DNA from: Siphonodentalium dalli
Lineage: Eukaryota > Mollusca > Scaphopoda > Gadilida > Siphonodentaliidae
Assembly (NCBI GenBank): GCA_032622095.1
Contig: CP136063.1
Coordinates: 90,867,980-90,931,979 of the forward strand
DNA: 64,000 nt
Direction of reading: 5' to 3'
Part shown: piece after piece, positions 21,601 to 33,600 of the stretch
Position numbering within the stretch: the stretch's first letter is position 1
Layout of the letters: each line of letters begins with the position of its first letter
Program-made: the position numbers and the translations under genes
Notes under the pieces: model-generated
Told to the model about the DNA's origin: nothing
The model's input: only the letters and a program-made list of their open reading frames with translations
Databases searched by the model: none

Positions 21601-24600
21601 AAAATTATACACCACATACAGCCATGATACAGGCTGAACTGTCTAACTGTTTGAATTTCAATTCAGTTATTGTTGAGGATTGGGAAATGTGTTGACGTTT
21701 AGACCAACGTACAGCAGCATATCTTTCTACTTTTGGTCCGAAAGAGGGGGAACCGGTGCAAATGCATGGTCCATGGATGCGATGATTTATTGTCGGATCG
21801 TCGGTCACCGGTCTCTCGCCGATATGTGGAGGATCATTGTCATCAGGCTCGAATGCAGCAAGATCAAAATCATCTTTACAACGTTAGCGCTGACCTGCCA
21901 TCGCCATTATAGCCGCACGTTGCCAATGACGCAAAGCAGAACTGTGCATTTGTGTTCCCTCCGTGACGTCATGTCACGTGCTCCTCCATAGCCATGTGCG
22001 CGCAGTGCAAAATGAAAACAAATCTTCGGCGACTGTTTCGTTCCCAATATATAAAAAATAATTGCAGGATATTTTGACGGGATTTTTTTGCGGATTTGTG
22101 TTAAGGGGACTTAGATACACACGGGATGATATATCAATACTCAAATTAGGTTACAGTTCAGCTGGACTTTAAATTAAGAATAAAATGATCTACTCAAAAT
22201 ACTAAATATTTTAACACCGGTTCAATGATTACAGTACACATTGTCAGATTTGACAGACTGACAAGAGCAAATTTTAGCACCTGTAAATTGAAAATTGCGG
22301 GTGCAGATGAGTGCAAAATCAATTTCACCTGAGAAGGACTGGTTCAAGCAGAGGCTTGAATATTAATAAACAATGTTCATTGCAAGCCTTGAAATAGTGT
22401 GCCTGTCATTTGCAGAATGAGGTTCCCAGAGGGTGAATTTAGTGATTCTACAATGGTTGCACCTCTTACTCTCGCATAGTATTCTGATTGGTGGGTGATT
22501 AAATTTGACCTGGCAATAACCATGTATTCTCTTTCCGCAACACAATGACATTCAATATATATCCTGAAAGGAAATCAATAATTGCAATGAACCAAGCCTT
22601 GAAATAGTGTGCCTGTCATTTGCATAATGAGATCCCCAGAGGGTGAATTTAGTGATGCTACCCCGCATAGCAGGCTAGCATCACCAAATTCACCCTCTGG
22701 GGACCTCATTATGCTTACACCTCAGCAGAATGAGGTTCCCAGAGGGTGAATTTGCAAATGACAGGCACACTATTTCAAGGCTTGGTTCATTGCAATTATT
22801 GATTTCCTTTCAGGATATATATTGAATGTCATTGTGTTGCGGAAAGAGAATACATGGTTATTGCCAGGTCAAATTTAATCACCCACCAATCAGAATACTA
22901 TGCGAGAGTTGACTGGTATTGTAAGAGGTGCAACCATTGTCAATTCAGTATGACACATTGATAGTAAATTGTTCACAAATTATATTGTTGACTTGACATC
23001 ACATTGCTCTCCATGGTACATTTTTATAAACCTTTTAAAAAAAGGTTGTATTATGTAATCAGTCTGTCCATCTATCCGTTAATATTTTTAGTTTCCGATC
23101 GATAACTCCAGTTTGGATTATTTGATCTGAACCAAAGTTGGTGTGTGTATTTCCCAGCTAAAAATACAGGCCAAGTTCAAATATGGGTTCCATCCAATTA
23201 TTTTTACATGAGTTACGTCCCTTTTTCGACTTAGAATTTGACCGATAACTCCAGTTTGGATTATTTTATCTGATCCAAAGTTGGTATGTGTGTTTCCCAG
23301 CTAAATATACAGTCAAAGTTCGAACATGGGTTCAGTTCAATTATTTTTACATGAATTACAGCCCTTTTTTCACTTAGAATTTGACCGATTTCATAACATT
23401 TTGGTTTCCAACCGATAACTACTGTTTGGATTATTTGATTTGCACCCAAGCTGGTCTGTTTCCCAGCTAAAACTACAGGCCAAGTTCGAATATGGGTTCT
23501 GTCCATTATTTTCACATGAGTTATGGCCATTTTTCGCATTTTAGCATTGAAATTAAGATATCAGATATATTCTTTGTAGGCCCAAATTATGATATTATTT
23601 TGCGGTAATACAATTCGAAATGGCTAAACAACGTATTTTGCCACGCCCTAGCGATGCTCTTGTTGGTACATGTATATCTTATCTTCTTGAGTAATGATAG
23701 TACTCGAGGCAATACTGTTTAACATCCTTTTATGTTTGCTCTATATAGCCTATTGCGGTCAGTATTTCAAACTTCTAACTACCATTATAAATCTATCAAC
23801 CATTTTACACTGACTCGACAGACCTCAATTAACAACAATCATGACAATGAATTTTCGTTAAATAACATTTGGCATTTTTTAGGGGTTAGGTGTCCATATT
23901 ACCCCAGCATGTAATATGGACACTTCCATTGTCAATTTGTTTACCGTTTGCGAATATGGACATATATATGATCACATATCCTCTTTTATATATCAGATAT
24001 ATGGAGGCATGGACTCAGTATGAGTGTTCATTGCTTCAAATGTGCTTGCTTCAGTGAGTGTGACCATTTGTGGATAGATATATGGCAACATTATCAACCA
24101 TATATTAAATTCGGGGCACTGGTATGATATTTAGTGATCACCAGCTGTGGCTTGCTGTAGTTTTCTACTACATACAGCTTTCTATTGCACATGCCTAGCC
24201 GGCTAAAGCTGGCTACAGTCTGCGTGCTCAAATATGACCAGAAGCAATAATAATTCTCAGTCGAGCAGTGAGTGAGTTATAATTTCATACCTTTAGGGGC
24301 GATGACAATCCTCTGTCCAGCAGTGATTGACAGCTCATCATTATTACTAGCCTGGTAGTCATAGTTGACATCAGCTATAAAATGGTCATCTTCACCACTC
24401 ACCCAATTTGTACCTATCATATCAGAAAAAATAATCACAAAATCAATCACAGATCACCTGTCCATATGTAACCGGATAATTGACATCTGTGGGATATTGG
24501 ACTTTTAGAAAGAAAGTCTGTCTTTGCAGACAAAATTTTGGTAGGCTTTTAAAAAAGAAATAAAGTAGAAAGACACGCACTCGTCGCACTGGTAACAAAA

Positions 24601-27600
24601 GTTATAACTGGATCCAAAATAATCAGTCAATGAATTTCCTGCAGGGTTCATGCTGGCCTGAAAATTCTTTTGGCCAATTTTTTGACCATTTCTAAATATT
24701 TTGGCCATTTTTCAGAAAATTTGGCCAAATTGAAAAACCAAATTATGGGATCATCGAGAAAACTAAAACTAATAAAATGAAAAAAGAAAAAGCACAAAAA
24801 TGGCTGATATATTTCGAGCTGGACAAAAATGATAATGGAAATGTCCACAGAAGGGAATCGCAAAAACTGAAATAGGTTTAGACGGCAATGTATATCAACA
24901 TAATTGAGCACCCATTCACCAACATTGCCTTTAATATTTGGAAACCATAAAGCAGTCAAGTATTGTCACTTGCTTAAGAAATTACAAAAATTGAGCATCT
25001 AATCATCATTCTTTTGATAAGTAAACATGTGTGACTTTGGACAAATTGTTAGATTGCGAACAACTGATAACCTGCTGACGAATTAACCGTTTCATGTAGA
25101 TCTGATGATAATCTGAGAGGTGATTGCTGACTATAGTTTTGAAACTTTTTGGACGGAAGAAATTTTCTTTAGGTGTTTTCCAAACAAGACAGTCAATGAC
25201 TGTGGAGACGCTCACCTACTGTAAAGACTGAGAAGAAAGGGACTTTGAAGACTAACACAGTCAGTACTTGTCAAAATAAGTTAAGACAAGTAGTTCTAAA
25301 CAGGGACATACATGTAGCTCGGGATTTGCTGATGAGCCGGGCTCTTCACCTTGAAATTTGAAAGTGCACACTACTGTCAAATCTCCAACCCCCTTTTAAA
25401 CAAGATAATCTTAACCATTCCATAGTCCTAAGTTCACAAAATTAATTTGCACACCCCTCTTATGTTGAAATTTTATAACCTGAATGGGTGCTTCAAGCTC
25501 TCAAACTTTTGGGAATTTCCAGCCTGACATCTCCCATAAAGTCAAAATTTGTGCCCCATTACAACAGTTTAACATGAAGTCGGCAAATATGGACAGTTGG
25601 TTTAAAAACATACTAGTTGGAAATTAAAATAAAATTATGAGAACTATTCATATAGTGAGTCTAAGTGTGGTTTTTATTTTTGGTGTGAAAATCTAATCTA
25701 CAACTAATGTTGTATCAGAAATGAAATTTTCAAGAGGAATCTATTTATTATTATAACAGTAGCATACAACATAGATACAGGTTGTGTGTGTGGGGGAGCT
25801 ATAACTCTTACCTCTGCCCCTAGTTGAACAAACATGAATCCCCATGTATGAGATCTATTCATCTAGTAATTTTAAACAGTGGCTTTTAAGAGTTGAAGTT
25901 AAAATTGATTTTCCAAAAAATGACCCCATTGGAACAGATCTGAACATGCCGCCCAAGGACGCTGCATACCAAATATAAGCTAAATAGACTTGAAGGTTCT
26001 TGAGAAGTAATAGTTGTTAGAATTACTATGGAGGGAGAAAGTTACGGCCCTGGCATCCCTCCCATTTGACGAACTTATTTGAACAAATCTGAACGTGAGT
26101 CGCCTACAGGTAAGGATTTAATATGGATCTCGAGAAGAAAACAATTGTTGACGGATTGGATGGACAGACCAATGGATGGAAGGACGCTCTGACAGACCGA
26201 CAGTTTCAATCCAACAACAGCAATATACCTCCATTGTTTGTTCATAATTAGGTATAATGAGTTCACATAGATAAGTGGTTGTTAAGAAAATATTGGAACA
26301 GCCAAGCCTGAATTCAGTGTGTCTGAAGTCCCCAAAGAGTGAAAGTAGTGATGCTATTCTGTAAGGTGGGATAGCATCACCAAATTCACAATCTGGGAAC
26401 CTAATTTTACTTAATCCCCAACTGCTATGGGAGACCTAGGGACAGATAGAAATTCTCCAGCTGAAGTTGGCGATGTATGCACACCCATTGGGCACCTCAA
26501 TTATGCATTTTATCTTCTGCAAATTAGGGGATATAGAATCTGAACAGAAGGAAAAAAAGCAGCTAAAATGTTAATTTGAGACTCTAGATACTTCCCAGAA
26601 GATGATGCCTAAGCAGAATGAGGTCCTCATAGGGTGTATTTGGTGATGCTAGCCTGCTGTGTGGAGCAACAAAATTAAATTCACCCTCTGGGAACCTCAT
26701 TCTACAAATGCCAGACACTCTTCATTCAAGCTTGGAGAAAATGAAATTAATCTGATTTTAATGACCACTGAGTGATAATGTAAACAACAAGGGTGCTTCA
26801 TTGATAACACCATTAATCTCATTTAAATTATGAATGACATGAATTACACTCTCTGGGGATGGAGAGCACTATGGCATAGCAGTTGTTATCTATCCATCTG
26901 GCAGTGTTTTATAAACATGTGTCCATCAGAGCACATGGGTGGCTTGCTGTAGTGAGAATACAAGGATATTAAAGTAATTTACTGAACATTTCTGTACATC
27001 TGTCTGTTCCTGCTTTCTCCCAAACCCCTGATTTCAACCAAATATAGTGGAGTGACTAGATGTACCTCCCCTCCCTCCCAAAGATGTAATGTCATAGGTT
27101 CTTCAAAATTTTAATGAGTTTTTTTGTATTTTATTTAAAAATAAAATATTTTTATTTAATACAAAAAAAAATATTTATTAAAAGTAAAATATATATAATT
27201 TTTTGTTTTTTTGTTAAATTGAGCAATAAGATAAATCGAAAAAAAAGAAATCAGATTTATGTCCATAGCCCCACCCACATTTGACCCAGTGACCTCATTT
27301 GAACAAATCTGAACCACAGTCACCCAAGGTACCCTCATACCAAATATGAACCCATTCGGCAAAAGAAGTCGTTTTAAGAATTACTATGTGGAAAAATAGT
27401 TATGGTCCTAAAATCAAAACTATTTGACTTGGTGACCTCATTTGAACAAATCTGAATAAGAGTCACCTAGGGAACATCCACACCAAATATAAACCCAATC
27501 GGTCTGATGGTTTCAGAGGAGAAGATGTTTAAAGAATTGTTGACAGGTGGATGGATGGACGGACGGACGGACGACGGATGAGTAGTGATGACTATAGCTC

Positions 27601-30600
27601 CACCGGAGACTTCGTCTCAGGTGAGCTAAAAAGTGGCCATGGGCAACCGACAGCGTAAAGCCTGATTTCATTAGTCAGACAATATTGTTCGACCAAACCT
27701 GACCTATATATTCATGTGAGTTATCTACTTACGAAGTCTCATTCTGATTGGACAACCATAACTAAATGTTATTATTCAAAAACCAAAATTAGAGTTATGA
27801 TCCGGATTTCCGAAGCAGATACATGTATGATTTATTGGAACAAATCGATCAAGATTTTTGGTTTCATATCACTTGGAATATTTGAGAAGATAACGAGCCA
27901 TTATGACATGCTTCACAGAACATCATGGTCGCACTGAATGTCAATCACATTTGTATTGGCTGTTCCGCCTATCAGTCCCCAAGGTCTGACAAACATTATT
28001 TCTCTGAAGAGCAGTTTCTCTTTGAAATGTAGCAGAGTTTTTGCTTCAACCACATCGTTTGGAATGTTATTCCAATCGTGGCGCAAGTGTTGTGAAAATG
28101 AGAATTCTCTGACATCTTTGGATTTCAACTGAATATGTGTGTTGCTGTATAAGTGTTTAGTTCGAAAAATGTAGTTGGATCTCTGTTGTAATCGCCATGT
28201 AAGATTTTAAATGTCTCAATTAAATGTGTTTAAATTGATTAAATTTCAATACTATAAGCCCACATTATTATTTGGAGAGAAAAATGAAAGTGACAAAATT
28301 CTATACTCACCAGATTTTGGCACAAATTTACTCAGTAGTCTCCAGATTAACCATGGAGCACCAAATATGATTCCGAAGAACATCACAATAGGCCAAACAC
28401 TCTTTTTGTCCTCCAAATCTGAGCTCTCTATGGCAGCCTGGGCCTGGGCAGCTGTGTTTGCCGCATGGGACCACACATCTTCTGCATGGCCAGGTGGTTT
28501 CAATCCAAGCAGAGAAAGCAGTTTATGATACAAATATCGCAGCGTCTTAAACACCGCGAAAGCTGAAAATACTCTGACTATCTGCATTTTTAGTCTTGAG
28601 AAATTATCAGCCACTCCGATGACTGCACGAAACGAGCTATAAACAGCCTGGAAGGTCGAGTCTAACATCATGCTCACCGAGCCGAACGCCTGAACAATAC
28701 CCTCAATGGATTGGAATGCAGGTCGAGAATTCTCTTCAGCGAATTGTGCAAAGCCATTTTCATTATTATAGTTCTGCTGCATGCCATATGGTCTTTGCAT
28801 GCCGCCACCGTAACCCGAATAACCACCACCATACATGCCACCCATTCCACCATATGATCCGTGTGACGATCCGTATGATGGCATATAACTATTGTATGAA
28901 GACATCCCATATGGTGAATTATAGCTGGATCCACTGCTAGCAGGCTGCGATGACCTGGGCGGCACTGGAGGTGGTGCAGATAGCCCGCGCTCACTGCCAG
29001 GTAATACAGACGACCGGTACCCAGGAGAACCAGATTCACTGAAAATCAAGAACTGACAATAATATCTAGCCTAAATTAAGGCAACCTTGAAAATCTGACA
29101 CCGTATCAGTCAGATTTGGCTTTGATCATCTTCATTTGCAGTAGGACTGTGAGTATCACAAATCGACCATTGAGATTGGTGCCACACTCACTGCTCTGGA
29201 AATTATTTCTGGAGCAAAGCTGCAAAAGTATCTTGGACACATCTAAAAATGTTTCCTAAGCCAACTGGATTAATCTAATACAACCACTCCTTTCATAGTG
29301 TTATGATCAGAGACAACTGGGGTGTATTCAAATCCACATTTTTTATTTCCGAGAACAGCAGGTTACCAAGAGCGAACACCGAGAATGAAACGAACAGAGA
29401 ACCAGCTGGCACAAGAATGTTCAATGTGACGTCATGTTTGGATTTTAACTCACCATACAGTCCCAAACAACCATATTGTTTCATATAAATCAACCATATT
29501 GTTTCATAAAAACAAAGATGAATAACTACAGAACGAAAAAACCTAAACAAAACGATTGCCATTGAATGTCCTAGTAGCGGTGAACATCCATACAAAATTT
29601 CATTGAGATCCGAGGATTACTGTTAAAGTTATGACCTGAAGAGACATCGGATGGACAAAAAGCGCCAACATTTCCAGATAAAAAAAAAGATAAATAACTC
29701 ATACAAGATTTCTTAAAGATGGTCTATCTCTTTGTAAACATGTCTTATATAGTTACCGGGGTATAAAATATTAGACATGAATCGAAGACCCCTGATACAG
29801 AAATGCTTGTATTGATTAATATTGATTATATTTCGAATATTTTCTGGTCTAAAAACGTGTGGTTGTTTAGCTACGATGATTACTGTTAACAGAAACGAGA
29901 AATTTTATTGTGTAATTTTGTCACAAATAAACGTAAATTAGACTTATTGTCGCTTACTAGTACAACTATGGAATAAAACAATACAAACAACCAATCTGGA
30001 GCATCAAAAACGTTTCAAGACAGGGGTCTTCAATACATATTTATTATTTTATACCCACGAAACTATTTCAAAATTGTTATATGAAGAGATAATCCATCTT
30101 TAAGAGTGCTTAACATTATTATATAATCATCGGAACATACCATAACAGTGATGGTGATAGCTTATTGTATGAAGAAAATATCCCATAAGAATTAAGTTAA
30201 GAAGCAAAACCTCCAAAAGTTAAGAAGCAAAATTTCCATTGTGATTCTGTCATGGCACCTGTGCGATTTCACATATTGCTGTCATTTTATAAAGTTGAAT
30301 ATTTTTCCTGTCAGTTCAGGTCAGTTGAAGATCCATATACTTCCATTTTTGTTTGTCGGTGATTCCGTCATGACCATTCAACGCATGGATACGTTAAAAT
30401 GATGAGTGACACATAAAAGGCTAGTTATTTTTTACGACACGCCGATGGAACATCGTTTTGGATGATTCAGAAAAGTCCCCCCACTCACAATTACCATTTG
30501 ACATTTAATGCCAAACGAAGACAATTGTAAGTGATGCAAAGCAAAATCGCTCACAAATTCACTTAAATCGTGAAATTTTGGATTGGGACCTTTACCTACA

Positions 30601-33600
30601 GTGAAGTACATTATTGAGGAACAGATAATAGCTAAGAAATATTTTTCCCGCGTTATTTTTTCAACTTTATAAGGTTCCCTGTCAAAACTTCAAAAACTTT
30701 GAAGGTTTTTGTACTGGTGGAATATGCTCTTTACGGACGTTAGCCAGAGTAGAGATTCATGGCATGATCTAGCAGGTATAGGAGGTCGAAAAAAAATTTC
30801 AGTTCATCAGATAATTGATTCCAATGGCGCGTTGGCGCGGACAGGAATGAGCATTGGTCAGTTTCCGACAATCATATATATCTGCCAAACCCGGATCAAG
30901 GATGAAGGGAGTTTACATACATGTAGTCATAGTGGGCCAACATCAATTATCACCTGTCGGCAGTCGCCGAAGTAGAATTTACCAAGCAGTAGGGGAGACC
31001 CGGGCAAAGCGGATGATGCGGATCGCCCGGGCAAAGCCGATCACCCTTATTATTTCAATACTAGCAAATTATTCCGATTCTATCGGTATTTTAGAATAAG
31101 GTGGTTTCATGTTTGGTTAGTTTTTATACATTTCCACAGAGAACCAGGTAGGCCTATACTAAAATTTTGTAGCCCAGTAGAACATTTTCGTCGACATTTT
31201 ACAATTTTACCAAATTTATAATTATTGTGTGTATGCGCATATCTATTACACAGGTCGATGATCACATACCCATCTACCCGAATAAATGTTGTCGGTTTCT
31301 TAGGCAATATATATATGTGGAACAAGACAATAGGGGTGCGAGATATCACAGGTGCACCGGTGTATCGCGAATCAGAGTTCTACGATACACGCACCGGTTC
31401 CATAGCCAAAAAATCGCGCATTTTGTTTATCCATTATTCGTTCTTTAAAATTGCTATATTCACGCCAGAGAATAAGAATTAAATACAACGGCATGCAAAG
31501 AAGCATGATCAAGTCGTTCTACTTCAAAGTGACGATTAAATAGGTCAGCCACCTGCTCGTCGGTCATGCGTGTGGGCGTTGTTGTTTGTGTGTAAAGATT
31601 GAAATACCATTGTCACCGTTGGCACACAGAAGAGTTCGTTCATAGAAATGATGTCGCCAAAAGGCTCAAAATGTATGTCGTGCTAATCATTTGTCGTTCA
31701 TCGGACTTGAACTGCATATTAGAGAATTAAATCATTCCCGTTAACAGTCACCGATACCCAATTGACATAAACGTGTCTCATCGCAAGAATCGTAGTAAAC
31801 CGCGTCAATACAGACAGCGTTCCGAACTTCCAACGTGGTATTTTTGGATTACTCCCCCTGGACTGTATTTAAATGAATTGAACAACAAACGTGGTATGTT
31901 TTTGTACCGGTACTTGAAAGTCGTGTAATCCCATACGCCATTGGCCTTAAATAAAACATTCCAATGAACTGAAGTTGCTGGTATTGAAGGATTAATAAAA
32001 TTAATGAACTATTAAATAATGACTATGATTGAATATATGTTTTTTTTTCAACCAATTCATGAATTCCATATGAAGGGCTGCATCCAGAAATACTAGGGTA
32101 TCGTATCTAGATACGTATTTTATTATATGACTACCACTAATCCCTTACAAATACCACTATTGTTTGGCGATAAATTCCGAGCAGTCGGAAAACGCTTGTC
32201 TGGTCGTGAGCCGTATCGGTATTCTATGAATTCCGTATCAGTATCCTTTGAAATTCCGTATCAGTATCCCGCGAAATTAGGTGACCGGAAGTTGGGAACT
32301 ATTTATCAGGTCTGTTCGTTTGAAGTGTAAACGGATCTGTTCTATTGTCGCGCGTATATCCTGGCATGCGCATTATCGTATAAACTGACAACAGGAAATA
32401 ACTTTTTGTGTGCCGGACACTGTGCGGAACCGTTCGACGTACGTCAAATATTCGTCTGCTTTAACTGTAATTATAAATTCAACGACAAGTGATGGAACTG
32501 GAAATGTTCAATGGAGTACTTTTGCCCGGGTGATGACATGGGATGGTGTAACGAAGTAGTTTTGCACTTTGTGACATGGGATGAACCAAAAATGTGTCAT
32601 ATAATAAACGCTTTATCGGTACATTGAAGTGTTATGGGCTGCAGTATCACGCCTCGTTGACGATGTCAGATCGCCGCATCAAACTTGCTGCCTGCGGCAG
32701 CTCGTTTGATACGGCGATAGGACATCGTCAACGAGGCGTGATACTGCAGCCCATATCACTTCACTGTACCGATAATGTGTATGTATCGCGACCCGCATAT
32801 CGCGATATGTATCGTATCGCGACACTGGGCGTACCTTGGGCAAAGCGGATCATTCATAACATGACTAACTTCCAGTACACATGCGTAGATTAAGTGAATC
32901 TGGATAATTTTAGTACGATGGGTCGACAAAACTCGTGCCTTGTCGGAACATGTCCATATTAATTGAAAAACTTGAACGTTTGAAAACACGTGATTTTAAT
33001 TATTTGCAATAAATATGTAGGCCCCTATAGTTGTCATAACTAAAACAAAAAAGCATATGAATAGTTGTAAGTTGAATATTATTGCATTTTCAGAAGGATT
33101 CTTGCTGATCCGCTTTGCCTGATGTGGTGATCCGATTTGCCCGACAGATGGGCAAAGCGGATCAAAATTAAAAATCACCATAGCAACCAAACCAATACTA
33201 GATGCATCTGAATGCACCATATACCGGTACGTCAAATGTTATGCCATAAATTGGCATAATGATTAGAAACAGACAGTGCTAATATTTCTGATTGCCGGTT
33301 GCATTTTGTACAAGAAACCCTTACGTGATCCGCTTTGCCCGGGTCTCCCTTACCTGTATATGACGAAATAGGCCTACCAAGCTGAAGTTTTCGCGATCGC
33401 CGCACTGTTTTCTTTAGATTTACGCTCGTTGTCTTCAAAACTCAAATAAAATTATGCCATATAATCATATTGCATTATTTTGTTTTATTTCTTCATTATA
33501 CAGCACAAAATATGCTTTAAATGTCATGTTCCGCCTTATTTTCCTCCAGCTTTGTAGTTTGTTCTGCTTTTGAATAAATTACTAGGAATAATAAAATAAG

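Larger units (their letters stand above)
18697..24290 (-). other. PEX13 intron 3 (5.6 kb)
   Basis: Donor GTATGA at 24290 downward, acceptor AG at 18698-18697. No embedded gene is certain. It contains a 22-base G run (19927-19948), C runs near 21545-21563, a CRE and E-box cluster at 21964-21980, the A-family palindrome (22383-22939) and a 160-bp tandem repeat (23090-23545). 18700-19900 and 20000-21540 show only AT-rich DNA. Confidence 0.8.
24414..28310 (-). other. PEX13 intron 2 (3.9 kb)
   Basis: No embedded gene seen. It holds a transposon left end at 24642 (CAGGGTTCATGCTGGCC, related to the element at 3523), degenerate repeats at about 25780-26270 and 27050-27630, and an old A-family element (26303-26734). 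27640-28250 shows nothing recognisable. Confidence 0.8.

Noticed and set aside
28674-29039. Long open frames on the other frames of 28252-29049
   Set aside because: They are shadows of PEX13 exon 2; only the frame with the FQSIEGIV block and the matching splice phases is conserved.
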